This document shows, one piece after another, positions 1 through 8,588 of a DNA stretch of 64,000 nucleotides; position 1 is the stretch's first letter; every line of letters starts with the position of its first letter. The position numbers were made by a program, and so were the translations under genes. The notes under the pieces were generated by a model. It saw nothing but the letters and a program-made list of their open reading frames with translations. It was not told the DNA's origin and made no database searches. Source of the stretch: Acidobacteriota bacterium (GTDB lineage: Bacteria > Acidobacteriota > Terriglobia > Acidiferrales > UBA7541); NCBI GenBank assembly GCA_003224145.1, contig QHYN01000200.1, positions 1-64,000 on the forward strand. Direction: 5' to 3'.

Positions 1-10
1 TAAACACTTC

Positions 11-2143
11 TTGCGGTTCGTTTGTGTTGCGTTGCTGGCTCTTGCTTCACTGCTGCTCGCTTCGGTCCTGCGGCTGCCAGCCACGGATGATTCTTCTCCC
101 CTGCCCGCACCCCCGGTGGCCAAGAAGGCGCCGAAAGTCACGGAAATCAATGGCCAAAAGATGGTCGATAACTACTTCTGGCTGCGAGACAAAAAGAATC
201 CGGAAGTGAAAGCGTATCTGGAGGCCGAGAACACCTACACCGACGCGGTCATGAAACCCACCGAGCCCTTGCAGAAAAAACTCTATGACGAAATGCTGAG
301 CCGCATCAAGGAAACGGACGTGGAGGTTCCGTACAAGGAAGGCGGCTATTTCTATTATGTGCGCACCGAAGCGGGCAAGCAGTACCCGATTCGCTGCCGC
401 AAGAAGGGCAGCATGGACGCCCCGGAAGAAGTGGTTCTAGACGTGAACGAACTCGCCAAAGGCCAGACCTTCATGTCTCTGGGGGCCTTCAGCGTGAGCG
501 ATGACGGGAATCTGCTGGCTTACGCCACGGACAACACTGGATTCCGGCAATTCACGCTGGCGGTGAAGGATTTGCGTACAGGAAAAGTCCTGCCCGACCA
601 TGCGGAGAGAGTTGGCTCTGTCGCTTGGGCCAACGACAACAAGACCATCTTCTATACCATCGAAGATGAAACGACCAAGCGCCAATACCGCATGTACCGC
701 CACACGGTAGGCACTACAGGAAACGACCCTCTAGTCTATGAGGAGAAAGATGAGCGCTTTGACGTCTTTGCGGGCAAAACACGCAGCAAGGCGTACGTCT
801 TCCTTTTCAGCGCCAGCCATACCACCACGGAAGTCCGTTACATTCCCGCGGACCAACCACTGGCCGAATGGAAAGTTCTCGAACCGCGTAAACAAGACGT
901 CGAATACTATCCCGATCACAGCGGCGATTTCATCTACATCCGCGTAAACGACACCGGCCGCAACTTTCGCCTTGTGAAAGCACCTATCTCCGATCCCGGA
1001 AAAAAGAACTGGCAGGAAGTCATTCCGCAGCGCGCGGATGTCATGCTTGACGACATCGACTTTTTCAAAGGCTACTATGTGCTGTCTGAACGGGAAAAAG
1101 GCTTGCCGCAGATTCGCGTGTGCGACTTACGCAACGGCGAGTGCAAGCATATCGACTTCCCAGAGCCCGCGTATGTGAGCTATTCCTACGTCAATCGGGA
1201 GTTTGACACCGCCAAGTTCCGCTACGGCTATCAGTCGTTCATCACGCCGCAATCCGTGTTTGAGTACGACATGGCCGGCGGCGGCTCGACTCTCCTGAAA
1301 CAAAAAGAGGTGCCGGGCGGTTATGACGGCACGCGCTATCAGGTCGAACGAGTTTTCGCGACGGCCTCCGACGGCGTGAAGGTTCCCATTTCCGTTTTGC
1401 ACTTGAAAGGCGTGAAGTTGGATGGCAAAGGCCCGATTTATCTCACCGGGTATGGTTCTTACGGGATCCCTTATGACATCGGCTTCAACTCCAACTTGTT
1501 CAGCCTCGTGGATCGCGGAGTGGTCGCGGCGGTGGCGCATATCCGCGGCGGCGGTGAAATGGGCAAAGCCTGGCACGACGACGGGCGCATGATGCACAAG
1601 AAAAACACCTTTACGGATTTCATCGCCAGCGCCGAATATCTAGTGGCTCAGGGATATGGCTCCAAAGACCACCTGGTCATCGAAGGCCGAAGCGCGGGCG
1701 GTCTGCTGATGGGCGCGGTCCTGAATCTGCGGCCGGATTTGTTCCATGCGGCGCTTGTCGGCGTTCCGTTTGTCGACGTGATGAACACCATGCTGGACGA
1801 GTCCTTGCCGTTGACCGTGGGCGAGTTCGAGGAATGGGGCAATCCCAAGGAAAAGCCGGCGTTCGACTACATGCTGACCTACTCACCGTACGACAACATC
1901 GCGACCAAAACTTATCCCAACATTCTGGTCAGAACTTCTTTTAATGACAGCCAGGTGATGTACTGGGAGCCGGCCAAGTACGTGGCGAAAATGCGCGCGC
2001 TACGCAAGGATCACAATCTGCTCATCCTGAAAACAAAAATGGACCCCGGTGGCCATGGGGGCGCCTCCGGACGGTATGACCGGCTGAAGGATAACGCGTT
2101 TGATTACGCGTTCTTCCTGACGCAGATGGGGATCCAGAACTGA
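11..2143 (+). CDS. S9A-family prolyl oligopeptidase / oligopeptidase B-like serine peptidase (5' end probably cut by window edge)
   Basis: Serine peptidase that would cleave peptides outside the cytoplasm. A beta-propeller region (about residues 60-400) precedes an alpha/beta-hydrolase domain (about 470-710). The triad is visible: Ser561 in GRSAGG, Asp646 in SFNDSQ and His682 in PGGHGG. The GxSAGG nucleophile elbow is nearer oligopeptidase B than classic prolyl oligopeptidase (GGSNGG). The N-terminus is a hydrophobic export signal. The first in-frame start here is a TTG at 11, but the frame stays open to the window edge and the preceding codons read K-H-F, as if the protein began M-K-H-F just outside, so I treat the start as truncated. 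It converges with the PspC gene, leaving 6 bp between stops. Confidence 0.9.
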   Translation: MRFVCVALLALASLLLASVLRLPATDDSSPLPAPPVAKKAPKVTEINGQKMVDNYFWLRDKKNPEVKAYLEAENTYTDAVMKPTEPLQKKLYDEMLSRIKETDVEVPYKEGGYFYYVRTEAGKQYPIRCRKKGSMDAPEEVVLDVNELAKGQTFMSLGAFSVSDDGNLLAYATDNTGFRQFTLAVKDLRTGKVLPDHAERVGSVAWANDNKTIFYTIEDETTKRQYRMYRHTVGTTGNDPLVYEEKDERFDVFAGKTRSKAYVFLFSASHTTTEVRYIPADQPLAEWKVLEPRKQDVEYYPDHSGDFIYIRVNDTGRNFRLVKAPISDPGKKNWQEVIPQRADVMLDDIDFFKGYYVLSEREKGLPQIRVCDLRNGECKHIDFPEPAYVSYSYVNREFDTAKFRYGYQSFITPQSVFEYDMAGGGSTLLKQKEVPGGYDGTRYQVERVFATASDGVKVPISVLHLKGVKLDGKGPIYLTGYGSYGIPYDIGFNSNLFSLVDRGVVAAVAHIRGGGEMGKAWHDDGRMMHKKNTFTDFIASAEYLVAQGYGSKDHLVIEGRSAGGLLMGAVLNLRPDLFHAALVGVPFVDVMNTMLDESLPLTVGEFEEWGNPKEKPAFDYMLTYSPYDNIATKTYPNILVRTSFNDSQVMYWEPAKYVAKMRALRKDHNLLILKTKMDPGGHGGASGRYDRLKDNAFDYAFFLTQMGIQN

Positions 2144-2149
2144 CGGCTG

Positions 2150-2482
2150 CTAGGAGGCGGCCGTCGCTGAGGTTGGAATTACCCCTGCTGGCGCCAAAGG
2201 CAGAACAATCCACAGAATGATGTAAGCGAACAAGCCGGTGCCAAAGCAAAGGACAGCCAGCAGCCAGAGCACTCGGATGACCGTGGGATCCATGTCAAAA
2301 TAGTCGGCAAGGCCAGCGCATACGCCGGCAATTTTCTTGTCCGTGGACGAACGCATCAGCTTTTTCTTGTCGCCAGTTTGTGGCGAGAAGCCCGGCGCGG
2401 GCGTTTCCGGCTGCTTCGCGCCGCAGTTGTAGCAAAACTTCGAACCGATGGCGATGTCTTTTTGGCAATTAGGGCAGATCAT
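2150..2482 (-). CDS. Zinc-ribbon plus PspC-domain membrane protein
   Basis: A 110-residue protein. The N-terminus is a short zinc ribbon (CPNC at the start, CYNC about 17 residues later). A Pro-rich linker follows, then a PspC domain with the typical [13 protein letters not shown] motif and a hydrophobic segment ending in a membrane helix. PspC domains belong to envelope-stress (phage shock) systems; the specific role here is unknown. I chose the ATG at 2482 because the ribbon begins there; a GTG at 2521 would add 13 unremarkable residues. It may be read through from the E1 gene, which ends 100 bp upstream. Confidence 0.85.
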   Translation of the reverse strand: MICPNCQKDIAIGSKFCYNCGAKQPETPAPGFSPQTGDKKKLMRSSTDKKIAGVCAGLADYFDMDPTVIRVLWLLAVLCFGTGLFAYIILWIVLPLAPAGVIPTSATAAS

Positions 2483-2582
2483 AGACTTACCCCCACAGAG
2501 CGAAGTTTCTGGCCCTTCCACCTATAAATACGCAAATTGAGCCAGAAAAGTTTCCCTGCGAGGCAGTTTATACCAGGCAGGC

Positions 2583-4739
2583 TCAGTACTCCAAAAGTTG
2601 TTTCACCGCGGCGGTGATGTCGTTCGTCTGCGGCAAAATCACTTCCTCGAGTTTTGGTGCGTAGGCGCAAAACGTGTCCACGGCGGCAACGCGCTTGACC
2701 GGGGCATCGAGTTCCTCGAACAACTCGTCGGCAATCCGCGCCGTAATCTCCGCGCCATACCCCCAGCTCAGCATGTCTTCGTAGGCCACGATCGCGCGGT
2801 GCGTCTTTCGAACCGTCGCCGCGATGGCTTCCCAGTCATACGGCGAGAGCGAACGGAGATCGAGGATTTCAACGTTGACGCCATCGCGCTGCAGTTGTGC
2901 CGCGGCAATTTCCGCACGATGCACCACCGCGCCATAAGTGATGATGCTCAGGTCGGTGCCTTCCTTCACCACCCGCGCTTTGCCAAACGGAATCGTGAAA
3001 TCGGGCCCGGGGAACTCTGAGCGGTTGTACGGCTGGCGGTAAAGATGTTTGTGCTCGAGGAACATCACCGGATCGTCGCAGCGGATCGCCGTGCGCAGCA
3101 GCCCTGCGATATCTAGTGCAGTGGATGGCATCACCACACGTAGTCCCGGGCAGTGCGTGAAAATCGATTCGCCGCTCTGGCTGTGGTACACGCCGCCGCC
3201 GGTCAGATAGCCGCCGATCGGTACGCGCAACACCACGGGCGCCTTGAATGCGCCATTCGAACGCCAGCGCATCACGCACAATTCATCGCGAATCTGCATC
3301 ATCGCCGGCCAGATGTAGTCAAAAAACTGGATCTCCGCGACCGGCTTCAGTCCGCGCACGGCCATGCCAATGGCCCGCCCGACGATACCTGCTTCCGCCA
3401 GCGGCGTGTTGAACACGCGGTCGTGCCCGTATTTCCGTTGCAATCCCGAAGTCGCTTTGAAAACCCCACCCTTCCCCTTCACCTGCTTGAGATTTTCTTC
3501 GCGGCTTGCGTCGGCCACGTCTTCGCCGAAAACCGTGATGCGTTCGTCGCGCGCCATCTCGTCAGAGAGAGTCAACGCGACCATCTCCACCATCGTTTTT
3601 GGCGCGCCGTGAAAGTGAGGCTGCGTTTCGAATGTCGCGGACGTCGGATCAATTTCCAGCGAATAAACGTTCTCGTAAATGGAATCCACGGACGGCTGTT
3701 CCGCGGCAAGAGCCTGATCCGCGGCCGCGCGAACTTCCTCGTCGATTTCCGCTTCCAGGTTCTCAATTTGTTTCTGATCGAGGATCCCTTCGCGCACCAG
3801 AAGGAGCGCCATTTTGGAAATCGGATCGCGCCGCGCCTCTTCTTCGCGTTCCGCGGGGGATTTGTAAAGCTTTTCGTCGTCGGACAACGAATGGGAGTAC
3901 GGGCGCGTCACGTGGGCGTGAACCAGCGCTGGGCCGCGGCGCTCCCGGCAGTGCTGCACGGCTTCTTTGCAGGCAGAGTAGCTTTCGAATGGGTCCGTGC
4001 CGTCACATTCGGCGACGTGCAGCCCCGGGAAACCGCGCACCAACTTCGAAATGTTGCCGCCCGCCGTCTGTACCTCGATGGGGACGGAGATGGCGTAGCC
4101 GTTGTCTTCGATCAGATAAACCAAAGGAAGCTTCTTCGCACAGGCGGCGTTGAGCGACTCCCAAAACTCGCCTTCGCTGGTGGCGCCATCACCGCCAGAG
4201 ACGTACACAATCTCGTCACTCTGTTGGCTTACATACTGGCCAAGAGGGGCCTTCTTAGCTTGCTCAAGGGCTTTCGGCCGCCCCTCGTAATAGAGCGTGG
4301 CCTCAGCCGCCCCCACCGCGTGCAAAAACTGGGTTCCCGTGCAGGAAGACTTGCTGACGATATTCAGCCGCGGCTGGCCCCAATGGGACGGCATCTGCCG
4401 GCCACCGGAGCTGGGATCGTCCTTCGCACCCACCGCTGCCAGAAGAGTTTCCAGCGGGGTGACGCCCACCATCAGACAGAGCGCGCGATCGCGGTAGTAA
4501 GGAAACAGCCAGTCCACGCCGGGACGCAACAAAAGTCCCATCGTGGCGCAAACCGCTTCATGTCCAGCGCTGGAGATCTGGAAATAAATCTTATTCTGGC
4601 GCTTCAGTTGAATTTCGCGGTCGTCGAGCCGTCGCGAAAGGTACATCGTGCGGTAAATGCGAAGGAGGGTGTCGTGATCCAGGCCCTGAACTTTGGGGGC
4701 GTCAAGCTTTGCCAGTTTGACGCGCGTTTGGAGCGCCAT
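2583..4739 (-). CDS. Fused E1 (alpha + beta) component of a 2-oxoacid dehydrogenase complex
   Basis: Thiamine-diphosphate enzyme that decarboxylates a 2-oxoacid (pyruvate or a branched-chain 2-oxoacid) and passes the acyl group to a lipoyl E2. The first half (about residues 20-370) is an E1 alpha chain with the ThDP/Mg motif GGDG...EDNGYAI. The second half (about 385-718) is an E1 beta chain with the G-E-D-V-A and G-x-A-x-G-M-A motifs. The two subunits usually encoded separately are one 718-residue chain. The ATG at 4739 is preceded by GAGGGAGAA; an upstream in-frame start would add 27 unlikely residues. No E2 or E3 gene lies in the window, so the substrate cannot be told from context. Confidence 0.9.
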   Translation of the reverse strand: MALQTRVKLAKLDAPKVQGLDHDTLLRIYRTMYLSRRLDDREIQLKRQNKIYFQISSAGHEAVCATMGLLLRPGVDWLFPYYRDRALCLMVGVTPLETLLAAVGAKDDPSSGGRQMPSHWGQPRLNIVSKSSCTGTQFLHAVGAAEATLYYEGRPKALEQAKKAPLGQYVSQQSDEIVYVSGGDGATSEGEFWESLNAACAKKLPLVYLIEDNGYAISVPIEVQTAGGNISKLVRGFPGLHVAECDGTDPFESYSACKEAVQHCRERRGPALVHAHVTRPYSHSLSDDEKLYKSPAEREEEARRDPISKMALLLVREGILDQKQIENLEAEIDEEVRAAADQALAAEQPSVDSIYENVYSLEIDPTSATFETQPHFHGAPKTMVEMVALTLSDEMARDERITVFGEDVADASREENLKQVKGKGGVFKATSGLQRKYGHDRVFNTPLAEAGIVGRAIGMAVRGLKPVAEIQFFDYIWPAMMQIRDELCVMRWRSNGAFKAPVVLRVPIGGYLTGGGVYHSQSGESIFTHCPGLRVVMPSTALDIAGLLRTAIRCDDPVMFLEHKHLYRQPYNRSEFPGPDFTIPFGKARVVKEGTDLSIITYGAVVHRAEIAAAQLQRDGVNVEILDLRSLSPYDWEAIAATVRKTHRAIVAYEDMLSWGYGAEITARIADELFEELDAPVKRVAAVDTFCAYAPKLEEVILPQTNDITAAVKQLLEY

Positions 4740-4910
4740 TCGTTCTCCCTCGTGTTGGAATCGGGGGCTTGCGCTTCTGCGGAATTCAATTATAGCGGAT
4801 TTCCCGCTCGATCCGCCCAAATTGGTTTCTTCGACAATGCCTTTGGGGCACCGTCATCGGGCCAATTTGGCCTCAAATCCCTGAATCCAAAAACGCTCCA
4901 TATTCTCAAA

Positions 4911-5375
4911 TCACGAGAGCGATTCGAATTGCGTGTCTGTGGCTTCGAATTCCGGATCGTGCTGGTGGATGATCTTCGGAGCGGCACTCTTGAACGGCTC
5001 CTCGGAGGGAATTCGCTCCAGCCAGCGCTGTTCGGAGAGTTTTTCGTAGGAGGAAAAATACAGCCTCACGAGCAACCCAACTTTGCCGTCCATAGCTGCC
5101 GCAGGCTTTTCCGCGGCGGGCTCGCTGGATTTTTCCGCAGCTTTTGCTGTGGTTTTTGCTGCCGGCTTTGCCTTTGACTTCGTCGCGGGCGCAGGCTTTT
5201 CCACAGCCTCGGGTTTCGAAACGGTTTCCACCACAGCGCTCTCCGGACGGTCCATTTTGTACTGCACTCTCTTGTCCAGCCGGAACGCCTGCCTCCAACC
5301 ATCTAGTTTATGCCGCGCTTGCTGAGCCTTTTCTTCGTCGGTGCCAAAATCAAAACGAATATACGTGTGCGCCAT
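4911..5375 (-). CDS. Hypothetical protein with an Ala/Lys/Pro-rich central linker
   Basis: A 154-residue protein I do not recognise. Two conserved-looking ends (MAHTYIRFDFGTDEEKAQQA at the N-terminus; V-G-L-L-V-R-L-Y-F-S-S-Y-E-K-L-S near the C-terminus) are joined by about 50 residues of Ala, Lys, Pro and Glu, a low-complexity linker like those of nucleic-acid-associated or scaffold proteins. No signal peptide or membrane segment. The start at 5375 (MAHTY) is preferred to one 39 codons upstream, whose extension is Arg-rich and looks non-coding. It is 171 bp upstream of the E1 gene on the same strand and divergent from the Cys/His-rich gene at 5526. Confidence 0.6.
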   Translation of the reverse strand: MAHTYIRFDFGTDEEKAQQARHKLDGWRQAFRLDKRVQYKMDRPESAVVETVSKPEAVEKPAPATKSKAKPAAKTTAKAAEKSSEPAAEKPAAAMDGKVGLLVRLYFSSYEKLSEQRWLERIPSEEPFKSAAPKIIHQHDPEFEATDTQFESLS

Positions 5376-5475
5376 GCTTCGAGTCTGCGGCGCGCCGCAC
5401 GCCAAGTCAAGACTCCGAGAAACCGCCCGTCGATCCTCTAATACGCGGGCATATCGGAGCCTTTCGACAGGTCTG

Positions 5476-5504
5476 CTGAAGGTCGACTCCATTTAGCGTA
5501 TGAT
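5476..5504 (+). promoter_or_regulatory. Possible sigma-70-type promoter for the Cys/His-rich gene
   Basis: CTGAAG at 5476-5481 and TATGAT at 5499-5504 are separated by 17 bases and sit 21 bases before the ATG at 5526. The -10 is close to consensus and the -35 is partial. Confidence 0.35.
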
Positions 5505-5525
5505 TGAAGGAAGCTTGGATCGGAG

Positions 5526-5942
5526 ATGAAGATTCCACATCAAGACCGCTGGCGCTCGTTTTTCGCAACGCTTTGCCTGGTTGCGGTCGTCCTTCTTTAT
5601 GCGCCGCTGGCCGGAACCGCATGGACTCTCTACTCCGTAGCCTGCTGCACGTCGGGGCAATGCCCGATCCAGGGACACCATCACCAGCACTCACCCGCTT
5701 CCTCTCGGAAGTCGATGGACTGCGGTCATGAAATGCCCGGCTTGTCCAAATGCACCATGTCGTGTTGTCATAATTCGGACCATCCCGCAATCGCACCTGT
5801 TTTGTTTGTGCTCCCTCCCGCGCTCAACGTTTCTGCGCCTTCCAGTTTCAAGTCATCCATCACTTTCTCTAAGCCATCGAATGATCTGCGCTCAATCGAG
5901 CCGCTTTCACCTCCTCCTCGCCTCTCTGCAGCGGCCGCTTAA
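5526..5942 (+). CDS. Exported Cys/His/Met-rich small protein upstream of a TonB receptor
   Basis: A 138-residue protein. Residues about 10-33 form a signal peptide or membrane anchor ending in A-G-T-A. After it come clustered metal-binding residues: Cys-Cys and QC followed by HHHQH, then D-C-G-H-E-M and K-C-T-M-S-C-C-H-N-S-D-H. This resembles periplasmic copper- or zinc-binding sequences, but I know no named family for it. The C-terminal third is Ser/Pro-rich. It lies 86 bp upstream of the TonB-dependent receptor on the same strand and probably shares its transcript, which suggests a role in metal capture, sensing or delivery. That role is inference. Confidence 0.6.
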   Translation: MKIPHQDRWRSFFATLCLVAVVLLYAPLAGTAWTLYSVACCTSGQCPIQGHHHQHSPASSRKSMDCGHEMPGLSKCTMSCCHNSDHPAIAPVLFVLPPALNVSAPSSFKSSITFSKPSNDLRSIEPLSPPPRLSAAAA

Positions 5943-6028
5943 AGCGCCGCCCGCTCTTTCCATCCGCTGATCCACGCGCTCCGCGGCAACCTGCCGCGAC
6001 TCAACCATTTTAGGGAGAAAGAGTTTCT

Positions 6029-8263
6029 ATGCGACGCATCTTGTTGTTCGCAGTTTTTCTTTTGGCGGCTACGGGGGCCTTCGCCACGGTCTTTGGCGGC
6101 GTCCGCGGCATCGTTCATGATCCACAGCACCGCCCGGTTCCTGACATAAAAGTGATTCTCAAAGCGCGCGCTTCGGACTACACGCAATCCTCCCTGACCG
6201 ACTCCGCCGGGCAATTCCAATTCGATGCGGTCCCTCTGGGCGAATACACCGTCACGATCTCCGATTCCACCTTCATGGCCGGTCAGCAGAGCGTGACGGT
6301 CCTCTCCGGCACCTCTCCCGTTCTGCACCTTGAACTGCGTCTTCCATCACAGAGCCAGACGGTCACGGTTTCTGCTGACGCAGCGCAAACTGAAACCGTC
6401 ACGCCCACCAGCCTCGTGGATCGCCTGCAAATCCAGGAAGCGCCCGGGGCTTCGCGTTCCAACAGTCTCGCCATGGTCGCTGACTTCGTCCCCGGCGCCT
6501 ACCTCTCGCACGACCAGCTTCACATTCGTGGCGGGCACCAGGTCAGTTGGCTCATTGACGGCGTGCCCATCCCCAACACCAACATCGCCAGCAATCTCGG
6601 GCCGCAAATCGACCCGAAAGATATCGACGTCCTCGAAATCCAGCGGGGCAGTTACTCCGCCGACTATGGCGATCGCACCTACGGAATCTTCAACGTCGCG
6701 CCGCGCACCGGCTTCGAGCGCAACAACGAGGCCGAGCTGATTCTTTCCACCGGCAATTTTTTTCAAACCGACGATCAGCTCAATTTCGGCGGCCACTCCA
6801 GCCGCCTCGCCTACTACGCCAGCCTCAGCGGCAATCGCACGAACCTGGGCCTGGACCCGCCAACAGCGGCCGTTCTCCACGACGCTGCCAACGGCTTCGG
6901 CGGATTCACTTCGCTGATTTACAATGCGGATCCGCAGGACCAGCTTCGCCTGGTTGCGCAGTCCCGCCGCGATTTCTATCAGGTTCCCTTCGATCCCAAG
7001 GACCCGAACAACGCGCCCGGCCAATCCCTGCGCGATGCCAACGTCGAAAAAGATTCCTTCCTCACGTTTTCCTGGGTTCGCACCATCAATCCGGGCTTGG
7101 TGCTCACGGCCTCGCCCTTCTATCACTACAACGCCGCGAGCTATGGCAGCAGCCCGCAGGATTTTCCCGCTTCCACGACCCAAGACCGCGCTTCCCAGTA
7201 CGAAGGCGGCCAGGCCTCGCTCTCTTGGGTGGTGAAGCGCAACAATCTGCGCGCCGGCCTGTTCGGCTTCGCGCAGCAGGATAATGAACTCTTTGGGTTG
7301 CTCTGCCACGATCCGCAACAGTGCGTTGGGCTCAGTTCGCCGGAAATCGACAATTCCACGGGGAGCCTTGTGGCGGTTTACGCTGAGGACCAGTTGAAAG
7401 CCACTTCCTGGCTCACGTTCAACGCCGGCCTTCGCCAAACTCATTTTTCCGGTGGCGTGCTTGAGAACGCCAGCAGCCCTCGCGTTGGCGCCTCGGTGCG
7501 CATCCCAAAACTCAACTGGGTTTTCCGCGGTTTCTATGGCCACTTTTATCAGCCTCCGCCCTTGTTGACCGTTTCCGGCCCCCTCTTGCAAGCCGCCAGC
7601 GCTCAAAACCTCAGTTTTATCCCGCTCCATGGGGAGCGCGACGAAGAGCATCAGTTCGGCGTCACTATTTCCTTTCACGGCTGGACGCTCGACGCCACCA
7701 ACTTCCTCACGCGCGCCAGGAACTTCTTCGATCACAACAATTTCAACAATTCCGATCTCTTTTTCCCCATCACCATCGAGGGTGCGCGCATCAACGGCTG
7801 GGAACTCACTCTGCGCTCCCCGCGCATCCGTAACCGCGGCCAAATTTATCTGACTTATTCCAATCAGCTCGCGCTCGGTTGTGGCGGCATCAATGGCGGC
7901 CTCACCGATTTCTCCTTCGGCGGCGGTTGCGGCTTCCTCGATCATGATCAGCGCAACACGCTTCATATTGGGGGCGAGTATGCTCTGCCGTGGCATGCCC
8001 ACGCGTCCACGGACATCTCCTACGCCTCCGGCTTTGCCAACGGAACTCTAACTGCCGCGAATCCTCGAGACCATCTCCAGCCGCACACTACTTTTGATCT
8101 TTCGCTTGGCAAACATTTCGGCGAGCGCTTCTCGATCAACGTTCAGGCGGTCAATGTCGCCAACCGCCGTGTGCTGCTCGACAATAGCTTCACTTTTGGC
8201 GGCACACACTTCCTCAAACCGCGCGAAATCTTTGTCCAAGTGCGCTATCGCTTCCACTACTGA
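6029..8263 (+). CDS. TonB-dependent receptor with carboxypeptidase-regulatory-like N-terminal domain
   Basis: Outer-membrane active transporter of 744 residues. A cleavable signal peptide (about 1-19) is followed by a carboxypeptidase-regulatory-like beta-sandwich (about 22-105, G-V-R-G-I-V-H-D...), a plug domain (about 130-225, with L-H-I-R-G-G-H and V-L-E-I-Q-R-G) and a beta-barrel ending V-Q-V-R-Y-R-F-H-Y with the usual C-terminal aromatic. At this length it is a conventional receptor rather than an Oar-type giant. AGGGAGAAAGAG precedes the ATG. Its likely partners are the Cys/His-rich gene upstream and the MFS gene downstream, though a terminator separates it from the latter. The substrate is unknown; metal chelate is a guess from the neighbour. 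Confidence 0.85.
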   Translation: MRRILLFAVFLLAATGAFATVFGGVRGIVHDPQHRPVPDIKVILKARASDYTQSSLTDSAGQFQFDAVPLGEYTVTISDSTFMAGQQSVTVLSGTSPVLHLELRLPSQSQTVTVSADAAQTETVTPTSLVDRLQIQEAPGASRSNSLAMVADFVPGAYLSHDQLHIRGGHQVSWLIDGVPIPNTNIASNLGPQIDPKDIDVLEIQRGSYSADYGDRTYGIFNVAPRTGFERNNEAELILSTGNFFQTDDQLNFGGHSSRLAYYASLSGNRTNLGLDPPTAAVLHDAANGFGGFTSLIYNADPQDQLRLVAQSRRDFYQVPFDPKDPNNAPGQSLRDANVEKDSFLTFSWVRTINPGLVLTASPFYHYNAASYGSSPQDFPASTTQDRASQYEGGQASLSWVVKRNNLRAGLFGFAQQDNELFGLLCHDPQQCVGLSSPEIDNSTGSLVAVYAEDQLKATSWLTFNAGLRQTHFSGGVLENASSPRVGASVRIPKLNWVFRGFYGHFYQPPPLLTVSGPLLQAASAQNLSFIPLHGERDEEHQFGVTISFHGWTLDATNFLTRARNFFDHNNFNNSDLFFPITIEGARINGWELTLRSPRIRNRGQIYLTYSNQLALGCGGINGGLTDFSFGGGCGFLDHDQRNTLHIGGEYALPWHAHASTDISYASGFANGTLTAANPRDHLQPHTTFDLSLGKHFGERFSINVQAVNVANRRVLLDNSFTFGGTHFLKPREIFVQVRYRFHY

Positions 8264-8330
8264 TGCTTTCTCCTTGACCTTCTTCACATTTTTAGCTAGC
8301 ATCATTCCAGGTGAAACTGTTTGGAGAAGC

Positions 8331-8352
8331 GGCGGTCATCCGCCGTTTTTTC
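8331..8352 (+). terminator. Rho-independent terminator after the TonB receptor
   Basis: CGGCGG (8331-8336), loop TCAT, CCGCCG (8341-8346), then six T. It is a perfect 6-bp GC stem with a T-tract, 67 bp after the receptor stop. Confidence 0.85.
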
Positions 8353-8424
8353 TTTTGCCCCACGGACCGGGCTTGCGTTGGCAAAATCCCGCGGAGCGCA
8401 CGCTTCAAAACCCGCAAGACCTGC

Positions 8425-8545
8425 ACAATTTTAGTGCAATCTAAATCCTTTAGAATCAGCACTTCTACAAATGTTCATTCTAAAGAACTTAAAACCCTTT
8501 AGAATCAACACTTACGAAAAACCTAGGGTGAGGGGTGCGGCCTAC
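8425..8545 (-). repeat. Intergenic repeat element with TGATTCTAAAGG units and dyads
   Basis: This AT-rich island fills most of the gap between the terminator and the MFS gene. Read on the minus strand it has two near-identical units, GTGTTGATTCTAAAGGGTTT (8495-8514) and GTGCTGATTCTAAAGGATTT (8446-8465). On the plus strand ATTCTAAAG (8477-8485) and CTTTAGAAT (8497-8505) form a perfect 9-bp inverted repeat, and TTTAG (8430-8434) pairs with CTAAA (8441-8445). A minus-strand CCTCACCCTAGG tract leads into it. A related sequence lies at 38868-38965, so I favour a dispersed intergenic element; an operator array for the MFS gene is the alternative. Confidence 0.5.
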
Positions 8546-8574
8546 GCTGCTGGAGTTTTTTTAGCTGCCGACTG

Positions 8575-8580
8575 TAAACT
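8575..8580 (+). promoter_or_regulatory. -10-like hexamer immediately before the MFS start
   Basis: TAAACT lies 8 bases before the ATG at 8589, and no Shine-Dalgarno is present. The layout fits a leaderless transcript. No good -35 is visible (TGGAGT at 8551-8556, 18 bases away, is weak). Confidence 0.35.
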
Positions 8581-8588
8581 GCATCCTT

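Noticed and set aside
3153-5177. A 674-codon open frame on the plus strand opposite the E1 gene
   Set aside because: It lies antisense to a gene with complete catalytic motifs, is rich in Arg/His/Phe as expected for a shadow frame in GC-rich DNA, and has no domain or ribosome site.
6347-8002. A 551-codon minus-strand open frame opposite the TonB receptor
   Set aside because: Composition (Glu/Ala/Gly/Val/Ile runs) mirrors third-position bias of the real gene; no motif and no start signals.
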